A model generated the notes under the pieces. That model saw only the letters and a list, made by a program, of their open reading frames with translations. It was not told where the DNA came from and did not search any database. From contig NZ_LT629693.1 of the NCBI RefSeq assembly GCF_900099825.1, positions 3,111,001 through 3,175,000 of the forward strand: a DNA stretch of 64,000 nt, in the 5' to 3' direction. This document shows, piece after piece, positions 18,739-25,884 of the stretch. Each line of letters starts with the position of its first letter. Within the stretch, counting starts at the first letter, position 1. The DNA is from Bradyrhizobium ottawaense. Lineage in GTDB: Bacteria; Pseudomonadota; Alphaproteobacteria; Rhizobiales; Xanthobacteraceae. A program made the translations under genes and the position numbers.

Positions 18739-20163
18739 ATGACCAATCTCGCCACAACCTCCCTGATCGACCGCGCCAACCTCGACCGAGATTCCGTCCG
18801 CCGCGAGATCGCGCGCGGGCTTGATGGCGCCGACGACGGCGAGCTGTTCCTGGAATATGGCCAGACCGAAGCCCTGGCCTTCGACAACGGCCGGCTGAAG
18901 CAGGCCACCTACGACACCTCGCAGGGGTTCGGCTTGCGCGCGGTCAAGGACGATGCGGTCGGCTATGCGCATTCCTCCGACGTGTCGCTGCCGGCGCTGA
19001 TCCGCGCCGCCGACGCGGTGTCAGCCGTGCGCGGCGGCTACAGCGGGCAATTCGCGGCCGCGCCTGCCCACACCAATGTGCGGCTCTATGGCGACGACAA
19101 TCCGCTGGATGCGCCGGGCTTCGAGACCAAGGTGAAACTGCTGGCCGAGATCGACGCCTACGTGCGCGACAAGGATCCGCGGGTGCGGCAGGCCTCGATC
19201 AGCCTCGGCGCCACCTGGCAGGTGGTGGAAATCCTCCGCCCCGACGGCGAAAGCTATCGCGACATCCGCCCGCTGGTGCGGGTCAATATTTCCGTCGTCG
19301 CCGGCCAGGGCGACCGCCAGGAAAGCGGCAGCAAGGGCTATGGCGGCCGTGAGGGCTATGCCCGCTTCATCGAAACCAAGGCGTGGCGCGAGGCCGCCGA
19401 CGGCGCGATCCGCGAGGCGCTGGTCAATCTGGAATCGATCCCCGCGCCTGCCGGCGAGATGGACGTCGTGCTGGGCGCCGGCTGGCCCGGCGTGATGCTG
19501 CATGAGGCGGTCGGCCACGGGCTTGAAGGCGATTTCAACCGCAAGCAGACGTCAGCTTTCGCAGGGTTGATGGGCAAGCAGGTCGCGGCCAAGGGCGTCA
19601 CCGTCGTCGACGACGGCACCATGGCCTCGCGGCGCGGCTCCTTGTCGATCGACGACGAGGGCACGCCGACCAACCGCACGGTCCTGATCGAGGACGGCAT
19701 TCTGGTCGGCTACATGCAGGACCGCCAGAATGCGCGGCTGATGAACATGAAGCCGACCGGCAACGGGCGACGTCAAAGTTATGCCCATGTGCCGATGCCG
19801 CGGATGACCAACACCTACATGCTGGCCGGTCAGCGCGACCCGGCGGAGATTCTGGCGTCGGTGAAGAACGGCATCTACGCCGCGAATTTTGGCGGCGGAC
19901 AGGTCGACATCACCTCGGGCAAATATGTGTTCCAGTGCACCGAGGCCTACAAGATCGAGAACGGCAAGCTCGGCGCCCCCCTGAAGGGCGCGATGCTGAT
20001 CGGCAACGGGCCGACCGACCTGCACAGAATAACCATGATCGGCAACGATCTTGCGCTCGATACCGGAATCGGCACCTGCGGCAAGAACGGCCAGGGCGTG
20101 CCGGTGGGCGTCGGCCAGCCGACGCTGCGGATGGAACGGATTACGGTCGGAGGAACAGGCTAG
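18739..20163 (+). CDS. tldD: TldD family metalloprotease
   Basis: Zinc-dependent protease subunit (474 residues) that with TldE (PmbA) trims unfolded or modified peptides in the cytosol. The signature HEAVGHGLEGD (HExxxH zinc motif) lies near residue 256, and the C-terminal half has the conserved NTYMLAG, FGGGQVDITSG and LIGNGP blocks. The start has GGAG six bases upstream. A partner gene tldE is not in this window. The stop codon overlaps the first base of lepB. Confidence 0.95.
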   Translation: MTNLATTSLIDRANLDRDSVRREIARGLDGADDGELFLEYGQTEALAFDNGRLKQATYDTSQGFGLRAVKDDAVGYAHSSDVSLPALIRAADAVSAVRGGYSGQFAAAPAHTNVRLYGDDNPLDAPGFETKVKLLAEIDAYVRDKDPRVRQASISLGATWQVVEILRPDGESYRDIRPLVRVNISVVAGQGDRQESGSKGYGGREGYARFIETKAWREAADGAIREALVNLESIPAPAGEMDVVLGAGWPGVMLHEAVGHGLEGDFNRKQTSAFAGLMGKQVAAKGVTVVDDGTMASRRGSLSIDDEGTPTNRTVLIEDGILVGYMQDRQNARLMNMKPTGNGRRQSYAHVPMPRMTNTYMLAGQRDPAEILASVKNGIYAANFGGGQVDITSGKYVFQCTEAYKIENGKLGAPLKGAMLIGNGPTDLHRITMIGNDLALDTGIGTCGKNGQGVPVGVGQPTLRMERITVGGTG

Positions 20164-20957
20164 TGAGCATCGAGAAGAACGAGCTCGTGAGCACGGAACA
20201 GGAAACAGCCGTCGCCAAGCCGATCAGTTGGCGCGCGCAGGCCGTCCAGCTCGCGGCGATCGTCGCCGTCGTGTTCATCGCCAAGGGGGCGCTCGCCGAA
20301 CCCTTTTATGTCCCGTCCGGCTCGATGGAACCGACGCTCCTGATCGGCGACGCGCTGCTGGCGTCGAAATTCCCCTATGGCTATGGCGCGGCCTCCTTGC
20401 CGATCCAGATCACGCTGCCGGAAACCGGCCGCCTGTTCGGCGAAACGCCGAAGCGCGGCGACGTCGTCGTGTTCCGCTGGCCCGGCGACCGCTCGCAGGC
20501 CTGGGTCAAGCGCGTCGTCGGCCTGCCCGGCGATCGCATCCAGTTGCGTCAGGGCCAGCTTTTCATCAACGACCATGCCGCAACGCTGACGCCTGACGGC
20601 ATCGGCGAAGCCGAAGACGACCGCGGCGGCAGCGAGAAGGCCTATCGCTTCATCGAGACGCTGCCGAACGGCGTCACGCATGCGATCTTCAAGATGCGTG
20701 ACAATGGCCAGTACGACAACACGGCCGAAGTGACGGTGCCCGCGGGCAAGCTGTTCGTGCTCGGCGACAACCGGGACAATTCCGCCGACAGCCGCGTCTC
20801 GCTGCGCGACGGCGGCGTCGGCTTGCTGCCGATCGACAACCTGGTCGGCCGCGCCGATGCGGTGGTCGGCTCCTGGGACATGGGCGTTCGCAGTCAGCCG
20901 GTCTGGACCTGGCTGTCGGGCTTCCGGATGGCGCGGTTTTTCACCTCGGTGCATTGA
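20163..20957 (+). CDS. lepB: Signal peptidase I
   Basis: Membrane-bound serine-lysine protease (264 residues) that removes signal peptides from exported proteins. One membrane helix (about 26-45) precedes the catalytic Ser54 in PSGSMEPTL; the general base is K116 in WVKRVVGLPGD, and box E is GDNRDNSADSR. The GTG start overlaps the tldD stop by one base and has GGAGGA eight bases upstream, so translation is coupled. Other lepB copies are usual in Bradyrhizobium, so this may be an additional one. Confidence 0.95.
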   Translation: MSIEKNELVSTEQETAVAKPISWRAQAVQLAAIVAVVFIAKGALAEPFYVPSGSMEPTLLIGDALLASKFPYGYGAASLPIQITLPETGRLFGETPKRGDVVVFRWPGDRSQAWVKRVVGLPGDRIQLRQGQLFINDHAATLTPDGIGEAEDDRGGSEKAYRFIETLPNGVTHAIFKMRDNGQYDNTAEVTVPAGKLFVLGDNRDNSADSRVSLRDGGVGLLPIDNLVGRADAVVGSWDMGVRSQPVWTWLSGFRMARFFTSVH

Positions 20958-20983
20958 GCGCGCGACACTAACTCCACTTTCCG

Positions 20984-21072
20984 TCATGGCCGGGCTTGTC
21001 CCGGCCATCCACGTCTTGCTTAATCATAGACAGTCAGAACGTGGATGCCCGGGACAAGCCCGGGCATGACGA
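20984..21072. repeat. Palindromic intergenic repeat (family C)
   Basis: CGTCATGGCCGGGCTTGTCC at the left pairs with GGACAAGCCCGGGCATGACG at the right, with an inner pair CCACGTCTTG/ACGTGGATG. Relatives of the same unit occur at 45999-46150, 56394-56477 and 57409-57522. Confidence 0.85.
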
Positions 21073-21089
21073 CGGAGAGTGCTGCTGTC

Positions 21090-21428
21090 ATGACCTTCGA
21101 CGACGTCAGAAAATTTGCGCTTCTGTGGCCGGAGGTTGAGGACTGCACTTCCTACGGCACGCCGGCGCTGAAGGTGCGCAAGAAACTGCTGGCGCGCCTG
21201 AAGGAAGACGGCGACAGCCTGGTGATGCCGGGCGTGCCGCAGGATGAGCGCGCGATGCTGGTGGAAAGCGCGCCGAAGATATTTTACTTCACCGATCACT
21301 ACCGCGATTATCCGATGGCGCTGATCCGCCTGTCGAAGGCAAAGCGCGCCATCGTCGAACCGCTGCTGCGCCGGCACTGGCGCACGCTAGCGTCCAAGGC
21401 GGCGGTGAAGGAATACGATTCGAAATAG
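21090..21428 (+). CDS. MmcQ/YjbR family protein
   Basis: A 112-residue protein of the YjbR fold (DUF419), with the typical layout MTFDDVRKFALLWPEV at the start, KVRKKLLARLKEDG, then VESAPKIFYFTDHYRDYP and a C-terminal RLSKAKRAIVEPLLRRHW helix. Members have a CyaY-like fold and are suspected to bind DNA, but no function is established. GGAGAG lies rather far (about 13 bases) upstream; an in-frame ATG at 21066 inside the preceding repeat is a possible alternative start. Confidence 0.85.
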   Translation: MTFDDVRKFALLWPEVEDCTSYGTPALKVRKKLLARLKEDGDSLVMPGVPQDERAMLVESAPKIFYFTDHYRDYPMALIRLSKAKRAIVEPLLRRHWRTLASKAAVKEYDSK

Positions 21429-21435
21429 TTTCTTC

Positions 21436-21554
21436 CGTCATTGCGAGCCAACGGGTCGCGCGAATGCGCGCCCGATGACAGGCTCCGCGAAGCAATCCAT
21501 TTTGCTGCGAAGGAAGTTTGGATTGCTTCGTCGCTATCGCTCCTCGCAATGACG
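21436..21554. repeat. Palindromic intergenic repeat (family A), copy 1
   Basis: CGTCATTGCGAGCCAACGGG at the left end pairs with TCGCTCCTCGCAATGACG at the right end; inside, GAAGCAATCCA pairs with TGGATTGCTTC. A second near-identical copy is at 22137-22254, so the gene between them is bracketed by direct copies. Confidence 0.9.
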
Positions 21555-21567
21555 GCGGGAGGACTTG

Positions 21568-22134
21568 ATGACCCGAGACGAATTCCTCGCCGCCGCGCTA
21601 CGCAATCTAAATAACGAATTCATCGTCGACGAACTGTTCGCGCTCGCACTTCCCGACGCCTGGCTGGTCTCCGGCTGTCTGGTGCAGACGGTGTGGAACA
21701 TCAAGACCGGCCGTAACGTCGACCATGGAATTAGCGATTACGACGTGTTCTATTTCGATGCCGATACTTCCTGGGAAGCCGAAGACGCCGTGATCCGCAC
21801 TCTGGCAAAACACTTCGCCAAACTCGGCGTCACCGTTGAAGTGCGCAACCAGGCGCGCGTCCATCTCTGGTACACGCAAAAACACGGCCTGCCCTACCCG
21901 CCGCTGCACGGCTCGACCGAGGGCATCGACCGCTTTCTGACGAAAAACACCCGCGTCGGTATCCGCCGCACGCAGGATGGCTACGACGTCTACGCGCCCG
22001 ATGGATTTGACGATGCCGCCAATCTGATCGTGCGGCCGAATCCAGGCGCGAATTTCTCGGCGGAGAATTACGAGAAGAAGGCGGCGCGCTGGAAGGCGCT
22101 GTGGCCGGAGGTAACGGTGCTGGGCGTGGAATGA
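21568..22134 (+). CDS. Nucleotidyltransferase family protein (COG3575-like)
   Basis: A 188-residue protein with the nucleotidyltransferase pattern WLVSGCLVQTVWN followed by DYDVFYFD (paired aspartates), then EVRNQARVHLWY and a C-terminal NPGANFSAENYEKKAARWKALWP. This agrees with the uncharacterised COG3575 group of the pol-beta superfamily; the target of any nucleotide transfer is unknown. GGGAGGA lies just upstream of ATG 21568; a TTG three bases earlier is less likely. The gene is flanked on both sides by copies of the same palindromic repeat. Confidence 0.85.
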   Translation: MTRDEFLAAALRNLNNEFIVDELFALALPDAWLVSGCLVQTVWNIKTGRNVDHGISDYDVFYFDADTSWEAEDAVIRTLAKHFAKLGVTVEVRNQARVHLWYTQKHGLPYPPLHGSTEGIDRFLTKNTRVGIRRTQDGYDVYAPDGFDDAANLIVRPNPGANFSAENYEKKAARWKALWPEVTVLGVE

Positions 22135-22136
22135 GC

Positions 22137-22254
22137 CGTCATTGCGGGCCAACGGGTCGCGCGAATGCGCGCCCGATGACAGGCTCCGCGAAGCAATCCA
22201 TCGCGCCGCAAAGAAAGAGTGGATTGCTTCGTCGCTTTCGCTCCTCGCAATGAC
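22137..22254. repeat. Palindromic intergenic repeat (family A), copy 2
   Basis: Nearly identical to 21436-21554 in its first 60 bases and its last 40, in the same orientation. It begins three bases after the stop codon of the nucleotidyltransferase gene. Confidence 0.9.
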
Positions 22255-22281
22255 AGAGGATGGCGTTAGCGCTTCGCGCTC

Positions 22282-22836
22282 CTACCTCACCACGCCCGAA
22301 ATAAACCCGGCCTTGCGGCGCGGCGGCTTGATGTCTTTTTTCAGGTAGCAGTGGGCGTCGCGGCCGGCATAGCCCGGCCGGGCGTAGGTCCAGGCCCGGC
22401 ATTTGTTGTCGGCGGCGCAGGCGGCCTTGCAGGCGTCGTCACCGTCAGAGCCGTTGAGATCGAAATTCTTGTAGTCGCCGCCGAAACGGTCGATCGAGGT
22501 CTCGATCGTGTTGTTCTTCGGCTCAACCACCCCGGCGCCGCGCACGCCGGAGACGCAGCAATTATCCTGCGTGCGTGCCGGCACATTGCTCTTGAGCCAG
22601 CAGGTCGCGCCGTTGGTCGTGTCGGTCGGGTAGCTGAAGCTCCATGCCCGGCAGCGCTTGTCGCGCTCGCAGACCAGCGCACAATCGGCCGGGTCGCCCG
22701 AGGTGACCGGCGCACTGAGATAATCGCCGCCCGGACGGTCGAAATTGGCCTGCGCCAGCGCCGGGCGCACGGATGCGGTCGCCGCCAGAAGGGCGAGCGC
22801 CACCACACACGCCCTGAGCAGGCGGCCTATCCCCAT
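22282..22836 (-). CDS. Secreted PAN/apple-domain protein
   Basis: A 184-residue protein with a signal peptide (LLRACVVALALLAATASVRPALA) and two PAN-like modules of about 70 residues, each with the pattern FDRPGGDYLSAPV / FGGDYKNFDL, then ADCALVCERDKRCRAWSF or DACKAACAADNKCRAWTY. The paired cysteines fit the PAN disulfide arrangement. PAN modules bind proteins or carbohydrates; in rhizobia these proteins are secreted or periplasmic with no known role. It lies upstream of no obvious partner. Confidence 0.85.
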   Translation of the reverse strand: MGIGRLLRACVVALALLAATASVRPALAQANFDRPGGDYLSAPVTSGDPADCALVCERDKRCRAWSFSYPTDTTNGATCWLKSNVPARTQDNCCVSGVRGAGVVEPKNNTIETSIDRFGGDYKNFDLNGSDGDDACKAACAADNKCRAWTYARPGYAGRDAHCYLKKDIKPPRRKAGFISGVVR

Positions 22837-22948
22837 CTGCGATTGCTTCCGAGTCCGCGTCGAGAGGCCTCATTTGAGCGGCCTCAACCTGTACGGTGGA
22901 TGAACGGCTCAAAAATGCGGCATTCGGGAGCGTCGTCGGACCGGTCGC

Positions 22949-24319
22949 CTAGAACGCGTATTCCTGATAGGCCGGTTCCACGGAGCCACCCCAGACGCCC
23001 TGATACTTCTCCAGCATCTCTTCCGCAGGGGTCCGGCCGCAATCGAGAATCCGTTCCAGCGGCTCGAGAAACCGGCTCTCGTCGCGGCCGGAATGGTCGA
23101 CGCGGTTGCGCCGCCGCAAACCGGCATGCGACAGCTTCAGGCATTCCCTTGCGACCTCAAACAGGTAGCGATCCCTGATCCTGGCCTTGAAGCCCAGACG
23201 CGGCACATCGTCGCGCAACGCCTGGCGCTCATAGGCATTCCAGTGGCTGACCAGATCCCAGGCCGCGTTCAGGGTGTCGTCGTCGTACAACAGGCCGACC
23301 CAGAACGCCGGCAACGCCGGCAGCCGGCCCCACGGCACGCCGTCGGCGCCGCGCATTTCCAGATAGCGCTTCAGCCGCACTTCCGGGAAAATCGTCGACA
23401 GATGGTTGGCCCAGTCCGACAGCGTCGGGCGCTCGCCGGGGAATGCGGGGTTCCTGCCATCGAAGAAGGCACGGAAAGACGAACCCGACACGTCGATATA
23501 TTCGTCGCCGCGCTTGACGAAATACATCGGCACATCCAGCGCGTAATCGACCCAGCGCTCGAACCCCATGCCGTCCTCGAACGCCCAGGGAATCATGCCC
23601 GAGCGCGCGTTGTCGGTGTCGCGCCAGATTTCGGAGCGGAACGAGAGGTATCCGTTGGGCTTGCCTTCGGTGAAGGGCGAATTGGCAAACAGCGCGGTCG
23701 CGACCGGCTGCAGCGCCACCGATACCCGCAGCTTCTTGACCATGTCGGCTTCGGAGGAGAAATCGAGGTTGGTCTGCACCGTGCAGGTCCGGTACATCAT
23801 GTCGAGGCCGTATTGGCCGACCTTCGGCATGTAATTGGTCATGATCTTGTAGCGGCCCTTGGGCATTATCGGGATCTGGTTGCGCGACCAGGACGGCGTC
23901 ATGCCGAGCCCGAGAAAGCCGATGCCGAGCGGCGTCGCGATCTCGCGCACCTGCGCCAGATGCGCCATCAGCTCCGACTGGGTCTGGTGCACGGTCTCGA
24001 CCGGCGCGCCCGACAATTCGAACTGGCCGCCGGGCTCCAGCGAAATCGCGCCGCCGCCGGTGACGTCGTACAGCCCGATGATCTTGCCGCGCTCCGTGAT
24101 CGGCTCCCAGCCGAGCAGGAGCTTCATGCCTTCGAGCAGCGCGCCGATGCCCTTAGCTCCTTCATAGGGCACGGGATGGTGGCCCTCGAGCGTGAACGGG
24201 GTCTTCTCGTGTTCGGTGCCGATGCGGAATTCGCTCGGCGGCTTCACGCCGTCCGCCAGCCACGCCACGAGTTCGTCGCGCGATTGCAGCGGCGTCATAT
24301 CGATCTGGTCACGCGCCAT
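22949..24319 (-). CDS. gshA: Glutamate-cysteine ligase
   Basis: ATP-dependent enzyme (456 residues) that joins glutamate and cysteine, the first step in glutathione synthesis. It belongs to the plant/alphaproteobacterial class: RIGTEHEKTPF, GAISLEPGGQFELSG, and MTNYMPKVGQYGLDMMYRTC are hallmark segments, with the C-terminal RTPAEEMLEKYQGVWGG. The start at 24319 gives MARDQIDMTPLQSRDEL as in relatives; no strong binding site is visible. The gene lies next to a MarR regulator and a glutathione S-transferase. Confidence 0.95.
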   Translation of the reverse strand: MARDQIDMTPLQSRDELVAWLADGVKPPSEFRIGTEHEKTPFTLEGHHPVPYEGAKGIGALLEGMKLLLGWEPITERGKIIGLYDVTGGGAISLEPGGQFELSGAPVETVHQTQSELMAHLAQVREIATPLGIGFLGLGMTPSWSRNQIPIMPKGRYKIMTNYMPKVGQYGLDMMYRTCTVQTNLDFSSEADMVKKLRVSVALQPVATALFANSPFTEGKPNGYLSFRSEIWRDTDNARSGMIPWAFEDGMGFERWVDYALDVPMYFVKRGDEYIDVSGSSFRAFFDGRNPAFPGERPTLSDWANHLSTIFPEVRLKRYLEMRGADGVPWGRLPALPAFWVGLLYDDDTLNAAWDLVSHWNAYERQALRDDVPRLGFKARIRDRYLFEVARECLKLSHAGLRRRNRVDHSGRDESRFLEPLERILDCGRTPAEEMLEKYQGVWGGSVEPAYQEYAF

Positions 24320-24415
24320 AGAAAATCCGGATGTGGGGCGATTCGACCGAACGCGCCGTATGGCCAAGGGGGATGCGGACAGCGTTGTCCGCAGCAACGA
24401 AAGGTATCGGGGCTA

Positions 24416-24904
24416 TCATCGCGCAGGCACGCCGTCTCGGACGGCCACGGCCTTGATATCCCCGCAGGAGCAGCCGAGCCGGTCGAGCAGACCGCACAGC
24501 TTGATGGAATCGGCATCGGAAAGTTTGGAGCCGACGTATTTCTCGATCGCCGCCGAATAGGCGTTCCACATTTTCTTCTGCAGCTCGCGCCCGGCCTCGG
24601 TGATCTCGACGAACTGGCCGCGCTTGTCGATCTTGCATTCGCGCCGCGCCGCCAGTCCCTCGTCCACCAGCCGGTCGATCAGCCGCGAGGTCGAATATTG
24701 CGGGATCAGCATCTGCTTCTCCAGCTCGACCGGGCGCATCTCGCCCGACGGCGCGCGCGACAATTCCAGCAGCGCGTCATACCAGGCCAGCGGCGGGAAG
24801 CCGGCTTTCTTCAAATCCTGCTCGACGGCATCGAGCACCCGGCTCTGGACCCGCATCAGGCGGATCCACGCGGCGGTCGCCTCGGTCGAAGGTTTGCGTT
24901 TCAT
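24416..24904 (-). CDS. MarR-family transcriptional regulator
   Basis: A 162-residue winged-helix repressor: WIRLMRVQSRVLDAVEQDL forms the dimer helix, the recognition region is MLIPQYSTSRLIDRLVDEGLAARRECKIDKRGQFVEITEAG (wing), and the C-terminal helices complete the dimer. Two palindromic sites lie between it and the divergent glutathione S-transferase gene. The natural ligand is unknown; MarR proteins often respond to phenolics. Two cysteines close together near the C-terminus (LDRLGCSCGD) could sense redox state or electrophiles, which is inference. Confidence 0.92.
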   Translation of the reverse strand: MKRKPSTEATAAWIRLMRVQSRVLDAVEQDLKKAGFPPLAWYDALLELSRAPSGEMRPVELEKQMLIPQYSTSRLIDRLVDEGLAARRECKIDKRGQFVEITEAGRELQKKMWNAYSAAIEKYVGSKLSDADSIKLCGLLDRLGCSCGDIKAVAVRDGVPAR

Positions 24905-24940
24905 CGTTCAGTCCGTCTCTGTCACGATCAGTGTACCGCA

Positions 24941-24988
24941 CTAAATGCAGCTGCATCAATCTTGACTATTTCATGCAGATGCATTTAG
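24941..24988. promoter_or_regulatory. Paired palindromic operator, probably for the MarR regulator
   Basis: ATGCAGCTGCAT (24945-24956, a perfect palindrome) and ATGCAGATGCAT (24973-24984, one mismatch in symmetry) are 16 bases apart. Extended by flanks, CTAAATGCAGCTGCAT and ATGCAGATGCATTTAG mirror each other. They lie between the divergent MarR and glutathione S-transferase genes, where a repressor would control both. Confidence 0.75.
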
Positions 24989-25129
24989 TCATTCCGGAAC
25001 GTTTTCAAACACCTGATCCCGTAAAGAAAACGTCACACAATATCGGTTTTGAGCCCGGTTGGTTCTGATACGCTCGGGACCTCAGGCCCAAAAGCCGCAA
25101 TCCATAAATTTCCAGGGAAGGAAAATCCG

Positions 25130-25741
25130 ATGAAACTGTATTATTCGCCCGGCGCCTGCTCGCTCTCCCCCCATATCGCGCTGCTGGAAGCCGGCCTGCC
25201 CTATGACCTGGTCAAGGTCGACCTGCGCGCCAAGAAGCTGGAAAACGGCGACGATTATCTGAAGATCAACCCCAAGGGCCAGGTCCCGGCGCTGGCGCTG
25301 GACTCCGGCGAAATCGTCACCGAAGGACCGGTCATCGTCCAGATGATCGCCGACAAGGTCGGCAAGGGCCTGGCGCCCGCCCGCGACAGCGCCGAGCGCT
25401 ACAAGCTGCTGGAGTGGCTCAACTTCATCACCACCGAACTGCACAAGAATTTCGGCCCGATGTTCTCGACGGTGCTGGCCGACGACGCCAAGGCGTTCTT
25501 CAAGGACCGCGTGATGGGCAAGTTCAAGTATCTGGAAACCGCACTGGCCGGCCATGATTATATCATGGGCAAGCAGTTCACCGTCGCCGATGCCTACCTG
25601 TTCACGATGCTGGCCTGGGCCGATCGCCTGAAGTTCGATCTGTCCGGCATGCCGAACCTGATGGCCTACAAGGCCCGCGTCGGCGCCCGCCCGAAGGTGC
25701 AGGAGGCCCTCGTCAAGGAAGGCCTGATGAAGGCGGCATAA
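25130..25741 (+). CDS. Glutathione S-transferase (beta-class-like)
   Basis: A 203-residue cytosolic enzyme with the thioredoxin-like N-terminal domain (MKLYYSPGACSLSPHIALLE, with C10 as in bacterial beta-class enzymes, and KGQVPALALDSGEIVTEGPVI for the glutathione site) and an all-helical C-terminal domain (MGKQFTVADAYLFTMLAWA). It detoxifies electrophiles with glutathione. AGGGAAGG precedes the start. Divergent from the MarR regulator with two operator-like palindromes between, so it is likely the regulated target. Confidence 0.95.
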   Translation: MKLYYSPGACSLSPHIALLEAGLPYDLVKVDLRAKKLENGDDYLKINPKGQVPALALDSGEIVTEGPVIVQMIADKVGKGLAPARDSAERYKLLEWLNFITTELHKNFGPMFSTVLADDAKAFFKDRVMGKFKYLETALAGHDYIMGKQFTVADAYLFTMLAWADRLKFDLSGMPNLMAYKARVGARPKVQEALVKEGLMKAA

Positions 25742-25762
25742 GCTTCATTACGTTGGATACGA

Positions 25763-25791
25763 AAGGGGCCGGATCGATGATCCGGCCCTTT
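25763..25791 (+). terminator. Rho-independent terminator of the glutathione S-transferase gene
   Basis: GGGCCGGATC and GATCCGGCCC form a perfect 10-bp stem, followed by TTT; it is 22 bases past the stop codon. Confidence 0.85.
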
Positions 25792-25792
25792 A

Positions 25793-25872
25793 GTCATTCC
25801 GGGGCGATGCGAAGCATCGAACCCGGAATCTCGAGATTCCGGGTCTGGTGCTACGCACCATCCCGGAATGAC
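25793..25872. repeat. Palindromic intergenic repeat (family B), copy 1
   Basis: GTCATTCCGGGGCGATGCGA at the left, with a central palindrome CCGGAATCTCGAGATTCCGG and a right end CATCCCGGAATGAC. Other copies are at 39166-39245 and, inverted, at 59241-59320. Confidence 0.9.
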
Positions 25873-25884
25873 AACAACACAATC

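Noticed and set aside
23093..24988. A 631-residue plus-strand open frame
   Set aside because: It is antisense to gshA and the MarR gene and has no domain pattern.
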